Shown here: positions 50,789-59,448 of the stretch, one piece after another
How the letters are laid out: every line of letters starts with the position of its first letter
Numbering within the stretch: the first letter of the stretch is position 1
Assembly (NCBI RefSeq): GCF_900090315.1
Contig: NZ_FMHZ01000002.1
Span: 5,798,501-5,862,500 of the forward strand
DNA: 64,000 nucleotides
Direction of reading: 5' to 3'
Source: Micromonospora citrea
GTDB lineage: Bacteria; Actinomycetota; Actinomycetes; Mycobacteriales; Micromonosporaceae
Translations under genes and position numbers: made by a program
The notes under the pieces: model-generated
What the model was told of the DNA's origin: nothing
The model's input: only the letters and a program-made list of their open reading frames with translations
Databases searched by the model: none

Positions 50789-52996
50789 GTGGCCGAGCCG
50801 GACCCGTGGCTGCCGCTGCGCCTCGACCACGAGGCGCGGGTGGTGGCCGCCGAGCGGCGGGTGCTGCGGGCGGCGCGGGCCGCGCTGCGGACGTGGCTGG
50901 CCGACGCGCGGGCGAAGGCCCTGCCGGTCGTCACCGCGGCGGCGCTGCCGCCCGACCCGAGCGCGTTGGCCGGCGCGGGGCAGGCGTGGTTCGAGGCGAT
51001 GACGGTGCACCTGGTGCCGGCCGTCGACAAAACGTTCCTCGAGGGAGTGGCCGACGCGGGCGGCGACGTCGACCTGCTGCGCGTGGCGCAGTTGAAGGAC
51101 GAGTACCTGGCGGCGCTGCCGAACCGGCTGACCGGCGTGCCGGACTCGGCGTGGCAGCTGGTCGTCGCGGCGGTCGCCGAGCTGACCGGCGAAGGCGCGA
51201 GCGTGCCGCGCATCCGCGACGCGATCGAGGGGATCCTGGGCGAGCGGTCGTGGGAGGACCGGGCGGTGACGATCGCCCGGACGGAGACGATCGGCGCGTA
51301 CAACGCGGGGACGCTGACCGCGTGGCTGACCGCCGAGCTGGCGCTCGACGAGAAGCTGGACAAGGTGTGGGTGGCCACGCACGACGAGCGGACCCGGGAC
51401 GACCACCGGCACGCCGACGGGCAGCGGGTCGCCCTGGACGGCGTGTTCATGGTCGGCGGGGTGCCGATGCGGTACCCGGGCGACCCGGCCGCGCCGCCCG
51501 GGCAGACGGTGAACTGCCGCTGCACGATGATCGAGGTGGAGGCCGACGAGCCCCTGCCTGTGGTCCCGAAGCACCCGTGGCCCCGGCGTGACCGGGCCAC
51601 CGGGTTGGACATCACGGTGACGGCGGCGGCAGCCGCGAAGGGTGGCAAGCAGATGGCGACGTGGAAGGGGACGCTGGCGCCGCTGGGTGCCAAGTCGGGC
51701 GACCGGCGGATCTTCGCGGCGGACGGCGAGTGGTCGTTCCGCGACCTGCCGCTGGCGCTGCGGTGGGCCCGCGAGGACGCCCCGGGGCATGAGGGCGCGG
51801 TGACGATCGGCCGGATCGTGACCGGCGAGGTGCAGAAGTCGAAGCTGGTCGGCGCGGGCGACTTCATCGACGCGGTGCCGGAGCTGGGCGAGGCGCTGGA
51901 GCTGCTGCGCCAGGGCGTGCTGTTCCCGAGCGTGGACCTAGACGACTTCGAGTTCGTGTTCACCGACGCGGACGGCAAGCCGATCGAGGAGATGTCCGAC
52001 GAGGAGTGGGACGCCTTCATGGAGGCCGGCGAGGAGCCGTGCATCACGGTGACCAAGGGCCGGGTGATGGCGGTGACGCTCGTCGGGACGCAGGCGTTCA
52101 TGGAGGCGAAGCTGGAGCTGGTCGACGACGAGGAGCCGGCCGACGGCGAGCCCTCCGATGAGGAGCCGAAGGAGGAAGAGGCGGTCGCGGCGTCCGGCGC
52201 GGCGGCGAGGAAGAAGCAGGTCGCGCCGCTGTACCCGCCGCGCGCCTGGTTTGACGACCCGGGCCTGGCCGAGCTGACGCCGATCACGGTCACCGCGGAC
52301 GGGCAGGTGTTTGGGCACCTCGCCGACAGGGACTGCCACCTGTCGTTCCTGACCGGCGGGCAGTGCGTGATGCCGCCCGACGAGGGCGGCTTCGACTGGT
52401 TCCACCGGCCGGAGATCCAGACGGCCGAGGGGGAGCTGGTCGCGGTCGGACACATCACGGCGGCGACCGGGCACGCCGACCTGTCCGCCAGCGCGGCGGC
52501 CGCCGTCGAGCACTACGACGACACCGGCACGCAGGTGGCGGTGGTGCGCGCGGGCCGGGACGCCCACGGCACGTGGGTGGCCGGGTCGCTGGTGCCGGAG
52601 GCGACGGAGGAGCAGGTGCAGCTGCTGCGCCGGTCGCCGCTGTCCGGGGACTGGCGGTGGATCGGCGGCGCCCGGCAGCTCGTCGCGGCGCTGTGCGTCA
52701 ACGTCGGCGGGTTCCCGGTGGTGCGGGGCCGGTCGTCGGGCGGGCGGGCGTACGCGATGGTCGCCTCCGGGTGGGCCGGCTGGAAGCCGTCGGACTCTGC
52801 CTCCGGCCGGCGGGAGACGGCGGCGCTGTCGCCGGCCGCCCTCGACGCGGCGGTGCGCCGGGCGGTCGCCGCCGGGTTCGCCGCCGAGCGGCAGCGGGCT
52901 GCCACCGCGGCGAACGCGGAGCGGATCGCGGCGACGATCGGCCGGGACCGCAGGACGCTGGTGGCGGCGCTGGCCGCCGAGGTGCACGTGAAGTAG
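50789..52996 (+). CDS. Fusion of MuF-like head morphogenesis protein and prohead-protease-like domain
   Basis: 735 residues, GTG start. Residues 1-255 are MuF/SPP1-gp7-like: a helical part, then WVATHDERTRDDHRHADGQR and the ending PPGQTVNCRCTM. Residues 285-440 resemble actinophage capsid maturation proteases: FRDLPLALRWAREDAPGHEG with a candidate catalytic His and GVLFPSVDLDDFEF with a candidate Ser. An acidic linker leads to a third unit (440-640) containing GHLADRDCHLSFLTGGQCVM and further beta-rich sequence. These functions are usually separate genes next to the portal; the capsid gene follows 0.8 kb later. Confidence 0.75.
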   Translation: MAEPDPWLPLRLDHEARVVAAERRVLRAARAALRTWLADARAKALPVVTAAALPPDPSALAGAGQAWFEAMTVHLVPAVDKTFLEGVADAGGDVDLLRVAQLKDEYLAALPNRLTGVPDSAWQLVVAAVAELTGEGASVPRIRDAIEGILGERSWEDRAVTIARTETIGAYNAGTLTAWLTAELALDEKLDKVWVATHDERTRDDHRHADGQRVALDGVFMVGGVPMRYPGDPAAPPGQTVNCRCTMIEVEADEPLPVVPKHPWPRRDRATGLDITVTAAAAAKGGKQMATWKGTLAPLGAKSGDRRIFAADGEWSFRDLPLALRWAREDAPGHEGAVTIGRIVTGEVQKSKLVGAGDFIDAVPELGEALELLRQGVLFPSVDLDDFEFVFTDADGKPIEEMSDEEWDAFMEAGEEPCITVTKGRVMAVTLVGTQAFMEAKLELVDDEEPADGEPSDEEPKEEEAVAASGAAARKKQVAPLYPPRAWFDDPGLAELTPITVTADGQVFGHLADRDCHLSFLTGGQCVMPPDEGGFDWFHRPEIQTAEGELVAVGHITAATGHADLSASAAAAVEHYDDTGTQVAVVRAGRDAHGTWVAGSLVPEATEEQVQLLRRSPLSGDWRWIGGARQLVAALCVNVGGFPVVRGRSSGGRAYAMVASGWAGWKPSDSASGRRETAALSPAALDAAVRRAVAAGFAAERQRAATAANAERIAATIGRDRRTLVAALAAEVHVK

Positions 52997-53010
52997 GGGA
53001 GGAGCAGGCG

Positions 53011-53172
53011 ATGGCGTGCGGCAGGTGCGGTGCCCGCAAGGTGGGCGCGACGGTGTGGGTGCTGTCCTACGAGGACGGCCGGCAGAGCGGCGAGTTCGCG
53101 TCGAAGACGGACGCGGAGATCGCCGACGTGAAGAGGGGCGGCGGCGGCACGATCCGCCAGGTGCAGAGGTGA
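53011..53172 (+). CDS. Small zinc-finger-like phage protein
   Basis: 53 residues, ATG behind GGGGAGGAG. It begins MACGRCGARKVGATVWVLSY and continues EDGRQSGEFASKTDAEIADV, a short beta-type fold with one CxxC. Comparable tiny proteins follow the protease gene in many actinophages. Function unknown. Confidence 0.6.
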   Translation: MACGRCGARKVGATVWVLSYEDGRQSGEFASKTDAEIADVKRGGGGTIRQVQR

Positions 53173-53214
53173 CACTGGGGGCGGTGCTGTTGCACCGCCC
53201 CCGACACGTCTATG

Positions 53215-53505
53215 TCATGGGCCGCCACCTCCGCTCGGAGGTTCGGCGGCGCCCTCGATGGCCTGCGGCACGCCCGCCGCAGTCGTCACCTCGGGCTGAG
53301 CTACCTGTTCCTGGGCCTCAGCACTCCCGCTGTTGCCCTTTCGCTGCAATGTGATCTTGATGCGGAACGCAACGGCCTTCCAGTCGATCTCGATGGACCC
53401 GCCGCTCTTCTCGACCCGCCTCACCAGCAGGAATGCGAGAAGAATGAGCAGGATCGGGATCACCAGGGGAGTGACCGCGGCGTACGCGCTCGCGGCGACT
53501 CCCAC
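53215..53505 (-). CDS. Small single-pass membrane protein on the opposite strand
   Basis: 96 residues. The N-terminal half is one strong membrane helix (VTPLVIPILLILLAFLLVRR) followed by a basic cytoplasmic stretch and a Gly/Pro tail. It is read against the structural operon in the only sizeable gap between head genes, a typical moron position. No family recognised; it may be a lysogenic-conversion gene or chance. Confidence 0.45.
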   Translation of the reverse strand: MGVAASAYAAVTPLVIPILLILLAFLLVRRVEKSGGSIEIDWKAVAFRIKITLQRKGNSGSAEAQEQVAQPEVTTAAGVPQAIEGAAEPPSGGGGP

Positions 53506-53759
53506 AGTTGCGGACCTAGCTGACCGTCATGGGCATGTCCAGAGGCCCACCTTTCGTCGCTCGAAGGGGTTGCCTTGGCAGGGCAAGGGGATTGGCCGGC
53601 GATACCTCCCGGGTGTGTGCTTCGAATTGACTATCGGTAGGCGCTGGTGAGCTGCGCCCGCCCGCGCAATGCGCATCCCGGTTCGCAGCCGGGATGCCAC
53701 GCATCGCGACCCCATCGTGCAGCGCTCGCAGCCTTGATCGGAACTGCCCGCCGCTGCGT
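53506..53759. other. Non-coding stretch upstream of the capsid leader
   Basis: Short open frames occur on the minus strand but lack support. The region is likely to hold the capsid promoter and the promoter of the leftward membrane protein. Confidence 0.35.
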
Positions 53760-53799
53760 TACGCTGTGCGCTGAACCGCCGATGCTGGCTGCGGGCCGG
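53760..53799 (+). promoter_or_regulatory. Capsid-gene leader with TACGCTG and GCTGGCTGCGGGCCGG
   Basis: TACGCTG (53760) could be a -10 box. GCTGGCTGCGGGCCGG follows 24 bases later. The same two elements in the same order lie before the major tail gene at 61866 and 61887. They are likely a strong late promoter and its 5' leader. Confidence 0.6.
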
Positions 53800-53836
53800 T
53801 CGGGGATGAGATCCCTACCGTGCTGAGGAGCCGACG

Positions 53837-55546
53837 GTGGACTTTGAGATCCCTTCGAGCCTCGACGGGCTCGACCTCGACGCGCTGACCGAGCTGGAGA
53901 ACCAGTCGGTCGCGGCATTCGACGCTCTCCGCGACGACCCGTCCCTGGACGCCGACGGCCTCGCCCGGCTGCGGGAGCTGGCTGCGTTCGTCCAGTCCGT
54001 GCGTACGGAGCAGGCGCGGATCGAGCAGGCGGCCGAGCAGGTCGCCGCCGAGCTGGACGACCTGACCGCAACGGTGCACGGCGCCCCGGAGCACGGCGAT
54101 GGCGACGGTGACGAGGGCGACGGCGGCGAAGCCGAGGAGGAGCCGGCTGAGGAGGAGCCGGCCGAGGAGACGCCTGCCGACGAGACGCCGGCCGAGGAAC
54201 CTGCGCAGCAGCAGCCGACGCCGGTCGTCGCGTCGCTGGCTCGCCGGGCGGCCCGCCGTCAGCCGAAGCCGAAGATGACCAGCGCCGGCAAGTCGGCGGT
54301 CATCAAGGCGGCGGCCGACGTGCCGAACGTCCCGCACGGGCACGTGTTCTCCTCCGTGTCGGAGGTTGCGTCGGCGTTCGACGACAAGTTCGCCGGCTTC
54401 CCGCGTGGGGTGGGGGTCGCGACCCGCATCAAGCAGAACGTGGCCCGGGTGGAGCTGCCCGTCGACCGGGCGCTCGTCGCCGGGGGCAGGGGCCTGACCG
54501 ACATGGAGCTGGTGGAGCTGGCCGCGTCGGAGTCGCGGCTGTCGGGCGGCAACCTCGTCGCGGCCGGCGGCTGGGGTGCCCCGTCGGAGACGCTGTGGGA
54601 GCTGTGCGAGGGCCTGGAGACGACCGAGGGCCTGCTGGACCTTCCGGGCATCACGATCCCGCGCGGCGGCGGTATCAAGGTGCCGGCCAACCTTGACTTC
54701 CGCGACCTGTATTCGGGGATCGGCTTCGTGCAGACCGAGGCTGACAGCACCGCGGGGGTGGAGAAATCCTCGTACCGGGTGCCGACGGTGAACTGGGCTG
54801 AGACGCGCCTGGAGGTGGACGGGGTGCAGATCGAGCAGGACATCGTGCAGAACGCGGTGTGGCCCGAGCTGACCCGGGACGTGGTGCGGCGGGCGCTGAC
54901 GGCCCACGAGCACAAGATCAACGCACGGGTGATTCAGCGGATGGCCACCGCCCCCGGCCAGTCGACGCAGTTCGCGCTGACCCTCGGCGGCGACGTCGAC
55001 GGCGACGAGACGACCACCGCGCTGCTCGGCGCGATCTCCCTCGCCGCGACGGACTACCGGTACCGGTACCGGCTGGGCCGCCGGCAGCTCCTCGAGTGCG
55101 TGGCGCCGCTGTGGCTGATCGACTGGATCCGGGCGGACATGTCGCGCCGAGCCGGGGTGAACTACCTCGACGTGACCGACGAGCAGATCACAGCGTGGTT
55201 CACCCGACGGCACCTGCGCCCGCAGTTCGTCTACGACTGGCAGGACGGGTACGCCGACGCGGGCGGCAACGGGTTCGGCGGCAGCGTCGCCCCGGGCCAG
55301 TGGCCGGGCACCGCGGACTTGCTGATCTATGCGCCGGGCACGTGGGTGAAGGGCTCCAAGCCGATCATCGACCTGTCGGCGGTCTACGACAGCACGAAGC
55401 TGAAGGACAACGAGTACATCGCGCTGTTCACCGAGCAGGCGACGCTGCTGGTGAAGCGGTGCTTCGTGTCCTACAAGGTGAGCGTGCCGCTGTGCCCGAC
55501 GGGCGTCACCGGCAGCACCGTGGCGTTCGACTGCTCGGCGGTCTGA
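53837..55546 (+). CDS. Major capsid protein with N-terminal scaffold-like delta domain
   Basis: 569 residues, GTG start. Residues 1-95 are a helical coiled-coil (LAAFVQSVRTEQARIEQAAE) and 96-135 an acidic repeat of the type EEEPAEEEPAEE, together like the cleaved delta domain of HK97 capsids. From about 150 the capsid part: HGHVFSSVSEVASAFDDKF, then the middle GIGFVQTEADSTAGVEKSSY and VRRALTAHEHKINARVIQRM, ending in beta-rich VKRCFVSYKVSVPLCPTG. It is preceded by a strong leader shared with the tail gene. Processing by the protease domain two genes upstream is inferred. Confidence 0.8.
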   Translation: MDFEIPSSLDGLDLDALTELENQSVAAFDALRDDPSLDADGLARLRELAAFVQSVRTEQARIEQAAEQVAAELDDLTATVHGAPEHGDGDGDEGDGGEAEEEPAEEEPAEETPADETPAEEPAQQQPTPVVASLARRAARRQPKPKMTSAGKSAVIKAAADVPNVPHGHVFSSVSEVASAFDDKFAGFPRGVGVATRIKQNVARVELPVDRALVAGGRGLTDMELVELAASESRLSGGNLVAAGGWGAPSETLWELCEGLETTEGLLDLPGITIPRGGGIKVPANLDFRDLYSGIGFVQTEADSTAGVEKSSYRVPTVNWAETRLEVDGVQIEQDIVQNAVWPELTRDVVRRALTAHEHKINARVIQRMATAPGQSTQFALTLGGDVDGDETTTALLGAISLAATDYRYRYRLGRRQLLECVAPLWLIDWIRADMSRRAGVNYLDVTDEQITAWFTRRHLRPQFVYDWQDGYADAGGNGFGGSVAPGQWPGTADLLIYAPGTWVKGSKPIIDLSAVYDSTKLKDNEYIALFTEQATLLVKRCFVSYKVSVPLCPTGVTGSTVAFDCSAV

Positions 55547-55610
55547 GCTACCCGTTTGACGGGGCCGCGCCCTGCTGGGGCGCGGCCCCCCGCCACGGAG
55601 GAGATGACGG

Positions 55611-56438
55611 GTGACGCAGCCCCTGGTGTATGTGGACGCCCCGGCGACGACGCCGTATCGGTTCGGGCTGTTCTCGGCTGCGGCCGTGGTCGACCCGGCC
55701 GACCAGCGCGAGTTCCAGGCCGGGGTGGAGTGGGAGCCGCAGTGCGTCGACGCGCCCGCCCCGACGAGCGCCGCCGCGGCCTCGGACCCGGCGCGGGCGC
55801 CGATGGCGCTGCCGGACGGGGTGCCGAGCGTGAAGGCCGGCGTGATCCGGCTGTACGCCGGGCTGACCGGCCGGTCGGTGGCCCGGCCGGACCTGCTGGA
55901 CCGGGCTCGCCGGGCGATGGGCATGGTGGAGCAGCAGTCGCTGGAGCACTACGTGTGGACCGGCGAGGGCGGCAACGACGTGTTCCTGGCGGAGGCGGAC
56001 ACGGAGGTGCTGGCCGGCTCGGCAGCGGCGCCGGTGCCGCTGGAGACGGGCGTGGGCCTGCTGGAGGAGCACATCGGCGACAAGTCGGGTGCGCTCGGGG
56101 CGGTGTGGGCTCCGCGGTGGACGTCCGGCTGGTTCGCGGGGAAGAGCCTGACGCGGATCGAGGGTCCACGGCAGGTGGCCCCGCTGGGCAACCCGCTGGT
56201 GTTCGCGCAGACGACCGGCGTTGGCCCGGGCGGTGTGGAGCCGGGCGCGGACGAGGCGTGGCTGTACGCGACGGGGCCGGTGATGGTGCGGCGGTCGGCG
56301 GTGTTCCTGCCGAAGCTGCCGGAGGCCCTGGACCGCACGGACAACGAGGTGTTCGCGGTCGCCGAGCGGTTCTACACGGTGGGGTGGAGCTGCGCGGTGG
56401 CGGCGGTGAAGGTCAAGCTGCCGGGCGTGCCGGCGTAG
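55611..56438 (+). CDS. Structural protein after capsid, unknown family
   Basis: 275 residues, GTG start. It contains GVIRLYAGLTGRSVARPDLL, VEQQSLEHYVWTGEGGNDVF and a C-terminal ETGVGLLEEHIGD then GPVMVRRSAVFLP. Composition is beta-rich. The position directly behind the capsid gene suggests a minor capsid, decoration or head-completion protein. Not recognised further. Confidence 0.55.
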   Translation: MTQPLVYVDAPATTPYRFGLFSAAAVVDPADQREFQAGVEWEPQCVDAPAPTSAAAASDPARAPMALPDGVPSVKAGVIRLYAGLTGRSVARPDLLDRARRAMGMVEQQSLEHYVWTGEGGNDVFLAEADTEVLAGSAAAPVPLETGVGLLEEHIGDKSGALGAVWAPRWTSGWFAGKSLTRIEGPRQVAPLGNPLVFAQTTGVGPGGVEPGADEAWLYATGPVMVRRSAVFLPKLPEALDRTDNEVFAVAERFYTVGWSCAVAAVKVKLPGVPA

Positions 56439-56446
56439 GAGGAGAC

Positions 56447-56782
56447 ATGGCGCTGATCTACCCGAAGGACCGCGAGGACGCGAAGGCCCTCGCCCAGCAG
56501 CTGCTCGACGCGGCCGGCGACGAACGGCACGACGAGGTGCGGACGACGACGGACGGCCCGGTGGGGCTGGCGTTCGACGTGCCGGAGGACCTGGCGCAGA
56601 AGGTGCTGGGCTCCGGGGACGGGCGGCAGCTCGTCGAGACGCCGGAGCAGCCGGCGACGACCGCGCAAGGCACGTCGGCTGACGCCGGGGCCGACGGGTC
56701 CGGGGCGCACGCCAAGTCGGCGGACGGTTCCTCTCAGCCGTCGACGAAGGCGTCCCGGTCGACCTCGCGCACGCGGAGCTGA
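56447..56782 (+). CDS. Small phage protein, disordered tail
   Basis: 111 residues from ATG 56447. An N-terminal alpha/beta half (YPKDREDAKALAQQLLDAAG, VGLAFDVPEDLAQKVLG) is followed by a Ser/Thr/Gly-rich disordered tail. It is the last gene before a strong terminator, completing the head operon. Confidence 0.6.
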   Translation: MALIYPKDREDAKALAQQLLDAAGDERHDEVRTTTDGPVGLAFDVPEDLAQKVLGSGDGRQLVETPEQPATTAQGTSADAGADGSGAHAKSADGSSQPSTKASRSTSRTRS

Positions 56783-56805
56783 CTGGTAGCCCCACGCCCC
56801 GGACC

Positions 56806-56855
56806 GCGCCGCCCTGCCTGGTTTCTTCCCCGTGCCAGGCGGGGCGGCGCTTTTT
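56806..56855 (+). terminator. Strong intrinsic terminator of the head operon
   Basis: A 16-bp stem (GCGCCGCCCTGCCTGG with its complement, one wobble) is followed by TTTTTG. It lies 24 bp after the last head gene and just before the first copy of the repeated promoter module. Confidence 0.9.
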
Positions 56856-56932
56856 GTGTGACCCGCTCCACGGTCCGAGGCGTACATAAAATTTGTACGC
56901 GACACTGAAACTTGCATACAATGAATATGTAC
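56856..56932 (+). promoter_or_regulatory. Repeated promoter/operator module, copy A
   Basis: Contains dyad 1 GCGTACA-n7-TGTACGC (56880-56900) and dyad 2 GCATACAATGAATATGTAC (56914-56932). TTGTAC in dyad 1 and TACAAT in dyad 2 form a -35/-10 pair 18 bases apart, so a regulator bound to the dyads would cover both boxes. Copies B and C have the same layout. Confidence 0.8.
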
Positions 56933-56963
56933 GTCACGCGCTACCCCTACAGGAGGCTGAGAG

Positions 56964-57548
56964 ATGGAGAAGCGGGTCAACGAGCTGGCCACCGAGTTCG
57001 GCGTCGAGGCCGAGGCCGCCGACCAGTGGGGCCTGATCGCCCAGCTGGCGCGGGCGGTGGTGGAGGCCGAGCGGGAGCTGGCGCGGCACTCTCGCGAGCT
57101 CATCGGCGCGACCGAGGACGCGGTGGTGACCGCGAAGGCGGGCGACCTGCGGACGTCGGTGCGCGGCGACCTGCTGGCCGCCGTGAGCGACAAGGCGGCG
57201 GCGGTGGACGGCGCGCTGATGAAGGTGGCCGAGCGGCGGCAGGCCCTGGCGCTCGTCGCCGAGAGCGTGAAGGCTGCGCGGCCGAAGCCGGCGCCGGAGC
57301 TGGCCGAGCGCGACGAGGTGACCTGGACGCTGGGTGGCCGGGAGCACCGCGGCAAGGTCAGCCAGGTGGTGGACGGCCGCGCGTTCGTGGTCGACGCCGA
57401 GAACGAGGTGACGTGGGTGCTGCTGGCGGCCGAGGTGACGAAGGTGCCGCCGGCGAAGGCGGACGACCACGTGGGGTGCCGGGGCTTCGACAACCAGGAG
57501 TTCTACTGGCACTGCTACACGCACGAGGTGTACAACCAGTCGTTCTGA
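56964..57548 (+). CDS. Hypothetical phage protein with helical N-terminus
   Basis: 194 residues, ATG behind AGGAGG. Residues 1-115 are helical, coiled-coil-like (AVVEAERELARHSRELIGAT); residues 118-165 form an SH3/Tudor-like beta unit (DEVTWTLGGREHRGKVSQVV, VTWVLLAAEVTKV); the end is Cys/His-containing. It has its own copy of the repeated promoter and a hairpin after it, so it is an independent transcription unit, perhaps expressed early or in lysogeny. Confidence 0.65.
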   Translation: MEKRVNELATEFGVEAEAADQWGLIAQLARAVVEAERELARHSRELIGATEDAVVTAKAGDLRTSVRGDLLAAVSDKAAAVDGALMKVAERRQALALVAESVKAARPKPAPELAERDEVTWTLGGREHRGKVSQVVDGRAFVVDAENEVTWVLLAAEVTKVPPAKADDHVGCRGFDNQEFYWHCYTHEVYNQSF

Positions 57549-57558
57549 GCGAGCGGCC

Positions 57559-57597
57559 CGACGCCCCTCGCGCCCCACGTGGGCGCGGGGGGCGTCG
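57559..57597 (+). terminator. GC-rich hairpin
   Basis: A 17-bp stem (CGACGCCCCTCGCGCCC with complement, one wobble) and a short loop lie directly after the 56964 gene. Only a weak T run follows. Next comes promoter copy B. Confidence 0.7.
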
Positions 57598-57602
57598 TCG
57601 TT

Positions 57603-57679
57603 GTGTGGCCCGCTCCACAGTCCGAGGCGTACATAAAACTTGTATGCGGCCCTGGCGGTCGCATACAATGAATATGTAC
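57603..57679 (+). promoter_or_regulatory. Repeated promoter/operator module, copy B
   Basis: Dyad 1 GCGTACATAAAACTTGTATGC (one arm changed) at 57627-57647 and dyad 2 GCATACAATGAATATGTAC at 57661-57679. The upstream TGTGTGGCCCGCTCCACAG matches copy A closely. The spacing between TTGTAT and TACAAT is 18. Confidence 0.8.
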
Positions 57680-57712
57680 AGCAAGCCGCCCCGACTGCGT
57701 GAGGAGTGCCCG

Positions 57713-58024
57713 ATGGCCCGCGAGATGAGCTACCAGATGACCCGGACGATCGAGGCGCTGGACGCGCTGACCGCCAGCTACCGCGAGCGCCTGGTGGCCG
57801 GCGAGGGCCTGTTCCCGCGCGAGACGGAGGAGCAGGAGCGTGCCCGCCTGGCCAACAACCGGGCGGCGCGCGAGCACAACGCGCGGGTGTACGCCGAGCG
57901 CGAGCGGGTGGCGCGGGAGAAGCAGGCGGCCGAGAACGCGGCGGAGGTGGCGGCGGTGCGCAAGCGGCTGTGCGACAGCTGCTTCTGCGAGCTGCCGGCG
58001 TCGGGCGTGTGCGGCAACTGCTGA
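57713..58024 (+). CDS. Small helical protein with C-terminal Cys motif
   Basis: 103 residues. ATG 57713 is 33 bases after the end of dyad 2 of promoter copy B. Charged helices (EEQERARLANNRAAREHNAR) are followed by a C-terminal LCDSCFCELPASGVCGNC, a four-Cys zinc site like a C-terminal treble-clef or ribbon end. First gene of a three-gene unit with the methylase-like gene. Function unknown. Confidence 0.65.
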   Translation: MAREMSYQMTRTIEALDALTASYRERLVAGEGLFPRETEEQERARLANNRAAREHNARVYAERERVAREKQAAENAAEVAAVRKRLCDSCFCELPASGVCGNC

Positions 58025-58053
58025 CCGAGCGAGCGAGAGAGAGGGAGCTGACC

Positions 58054-58431
58054 ATGACCGTCGAGCTGATCGAGGCCGAGCCGAGCGCCGAGCAGTGGGA
58101 GGTCGTCGCGCTGTCCGAGGTGGAGGACGGCGACGTCGTGTCGTTCGACCTGGCGGCGCTGACCGAGCGGCGGCACGAGAGGGCCCCGCGCGTCGACTGG
58201 ACGCGGGTGATGGAGGAGGCCGCCGCCGTGGCGTGGAAGGCGGACCTGGGCGGGAGCGTGCGCCTGGACTTCTACGACCTGACCTGCGAGACGGTGGTGG
58301 GCCTGCCCAGATGGAGGTGTTGCGGCTGGTCTGAGCCGCCTGAGCGCCCCCGCAGCCGTGCTGGCTGCGGGGGCGCTGCCGTTCCCGCCGGCGGGAGAGC
58401 TGCCGGCAGTTCACGTGGAGGAAGAGCATGA
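58054..58431 (+). CDS. Hypothetical phage protein upstream of the methylase-like gene
   Basis: 125 residues. ATG behind GGGAGCTG; the stop at 58431 overlaps the next ATG (ATGA), which supports this frame to its end. The N-terminal 90 residues look folded (QWEVVALSEVEDGDVVSFDL, WTRVMEEAAAVAWKADLGG), while the last 35 are Arg/Gly-rich and contain the next gene's ribosome leader, so the tail may be neutral sequence. No family recognised. Confidence 0.55.
   Translation: MTVELIEAEPSAEQWEVVALSEVEDGDVVSFDLAALTERRHERAPRVDWTRVMEEAAAVAWKADLGGSVRLDFYDLTCETVVGLPRWRCCGWSEPPERPRSRAGCGGAAVPAGGRAAGSSRGGRA
58410..58424 (+). promoter_or_regulatory. TTCACGTGGAGGAAG translation leader of the methylase-like gene
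   Basis: Third copy of the TTCACGTGGARG leader, four bases before ATG 58428. Here it lies inside the upstream coding frame, so it acts at translation and not as a promoter. Confidence 0.65.
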
Positions 58432-59429
58432 CGACAACGACGGTGGCGCGGCGCGCGAACGCCGTGCCGAGCGACCCGAGGGAGCACGCGCGGGCGATCG
58501 CCGAGGCGGTCGACGAGGCGTGGCACAGCCGGTACGGCGGCTCGCGGATCGAGGTGCCGATGAGCGTGGTGGCCGCCCTGGCGCTGGTGGCGCGGGAGGC
58601 GCCGGACGCCGAGCAGCTGGACCGGCTGGGCGAGGCGGCGGAGCGCCTGGACCACGAGGGCTTCTGGCTGCTGGTGCAGCGGCTGTGGTGCGAGTTCGCG
58701 GCGCTGCGGCCGGACCTGAACCCGCGGACGAAGCACCTGTGGTACTGGATCGACGAGGAGCCCGACGAGACGACGCAGCGCGCGATCCACGCGGTCGGCC
58801 AGGCGGCGCTGCGGCGCGGCGTGTTCGGCCGGTTCGGGCCGGACGGCTGGGGCGACACGGACCTGCTGGGGATGCTGCTCCAGACGATGAAGAGCCACGG
58901 CGGCCGCAAGGGCATCGGGCAGTTCCTGACGCCGGAGAGCGTGACGCTGCTGCTCGGCCGGATGGTCGCGCCGAACGAGGGCGCGAGGGTCCTGGAGCCG
59001 TGCGCCGGGACGGGCACGATGCTGCTCGGCGCGGCGCAGGCGATGCGGGAGAACGGGCTCGACCCCACGCAGTGCGAGTGGTGGGCGAACGACCTCGACC
59101 CGCTGGCGGCGGCGCTGTGCGCGGTGAACCTGCACCTGTGGGGGCTGGGCTGGCGGGTGGTCGTCGGCTGCGGCGACGGGTTGCAGGACGCCTGGATGCA
59201 CGAGGCGCTGCGGGACCGCCAGGTGGCGATCGACGAGATGCAGGCGGCGTGGCGGCAGGCCATGCAGATCGTCGCGGTGCGGCAGCTGCTGGACCTGCCG
59301 ACGCCGGAGAGCGACCTGGAGCGGGCGATGCGGAAGGCGCGGCCGAAGCCGCCGCCCCCGCCGCCGCCCGCGCCGGCCTCGTCCACGTTCGACGCGGACG
59401 CGGTGTACCGGCAGGGCTCGCTGTTCTGA
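58428..59429 (+). CDS. N6-adenine methylase-like protein lacking the NPPY motif
   Basis: 333 residues. An HsdM-type fold begins with HGGRKGIGQFLTPESVTLLL, then SAM motif I VLEPCAGTGTMLLGAAQAM (about 190-208) and motif II WWANDLDPLAAALCAVNLHL. After GCGDGLQDAW no NPPF/NPPY/DPPY catalytic tetrad appears; the chain continues with helices and a Pro run before the end. It should bind SAM but probably cannot transfer methyl to adenine by the known mechanism. It may be a phage SAM-sponge, specificity or regulatory protein. It belongs to the unit behind promoter copy B. Confidence 0.75.
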   Translation: MTTTTVARRANAVPSDPREHARAIAEAVDEAWHSRYGGSRIEVPMSVVAALALVAREAPDAEQLDRLGEAAERLDHEGFWLLVQRLWCEFAALRPDLNPRTKHLWYWIDEEPDETTQRAIHAVGQAALRRGVFGRFGPDGWGDTDLLGMLLQTMKSHGGRKGIGQFLTPESVTLLLGRMVAPNEGARVLEPCAGTGTMLLGAAQAMRENGLDPTQCEWWANDLDPLAAALCAVNLHLWGLGWRVVVGCGDGLQDAWMHEALRDRQVAIDEMQAAWRQAMQIVAVRQLLDLPTPESDLERAMRKARPKPPPPPPPAPASSTFDADAVYRQGSLF

Positions 59430-59448
59430 CCGGCCGGGTGTGTGACGC

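Noticed and set aside
48913..52458. 1181-residue leftward open frame
   Set aside because: Antisense to portal and MuF genes; Ser/Arg/Ala-rich without domains, while the forward frames carry clear family motifs.
53527..53715. Short leftward frames upstream of the capsid gene
   Set aside because: No ribosome site, Arg/Pro-biased composition and overlap among alternative frames; likely chance.
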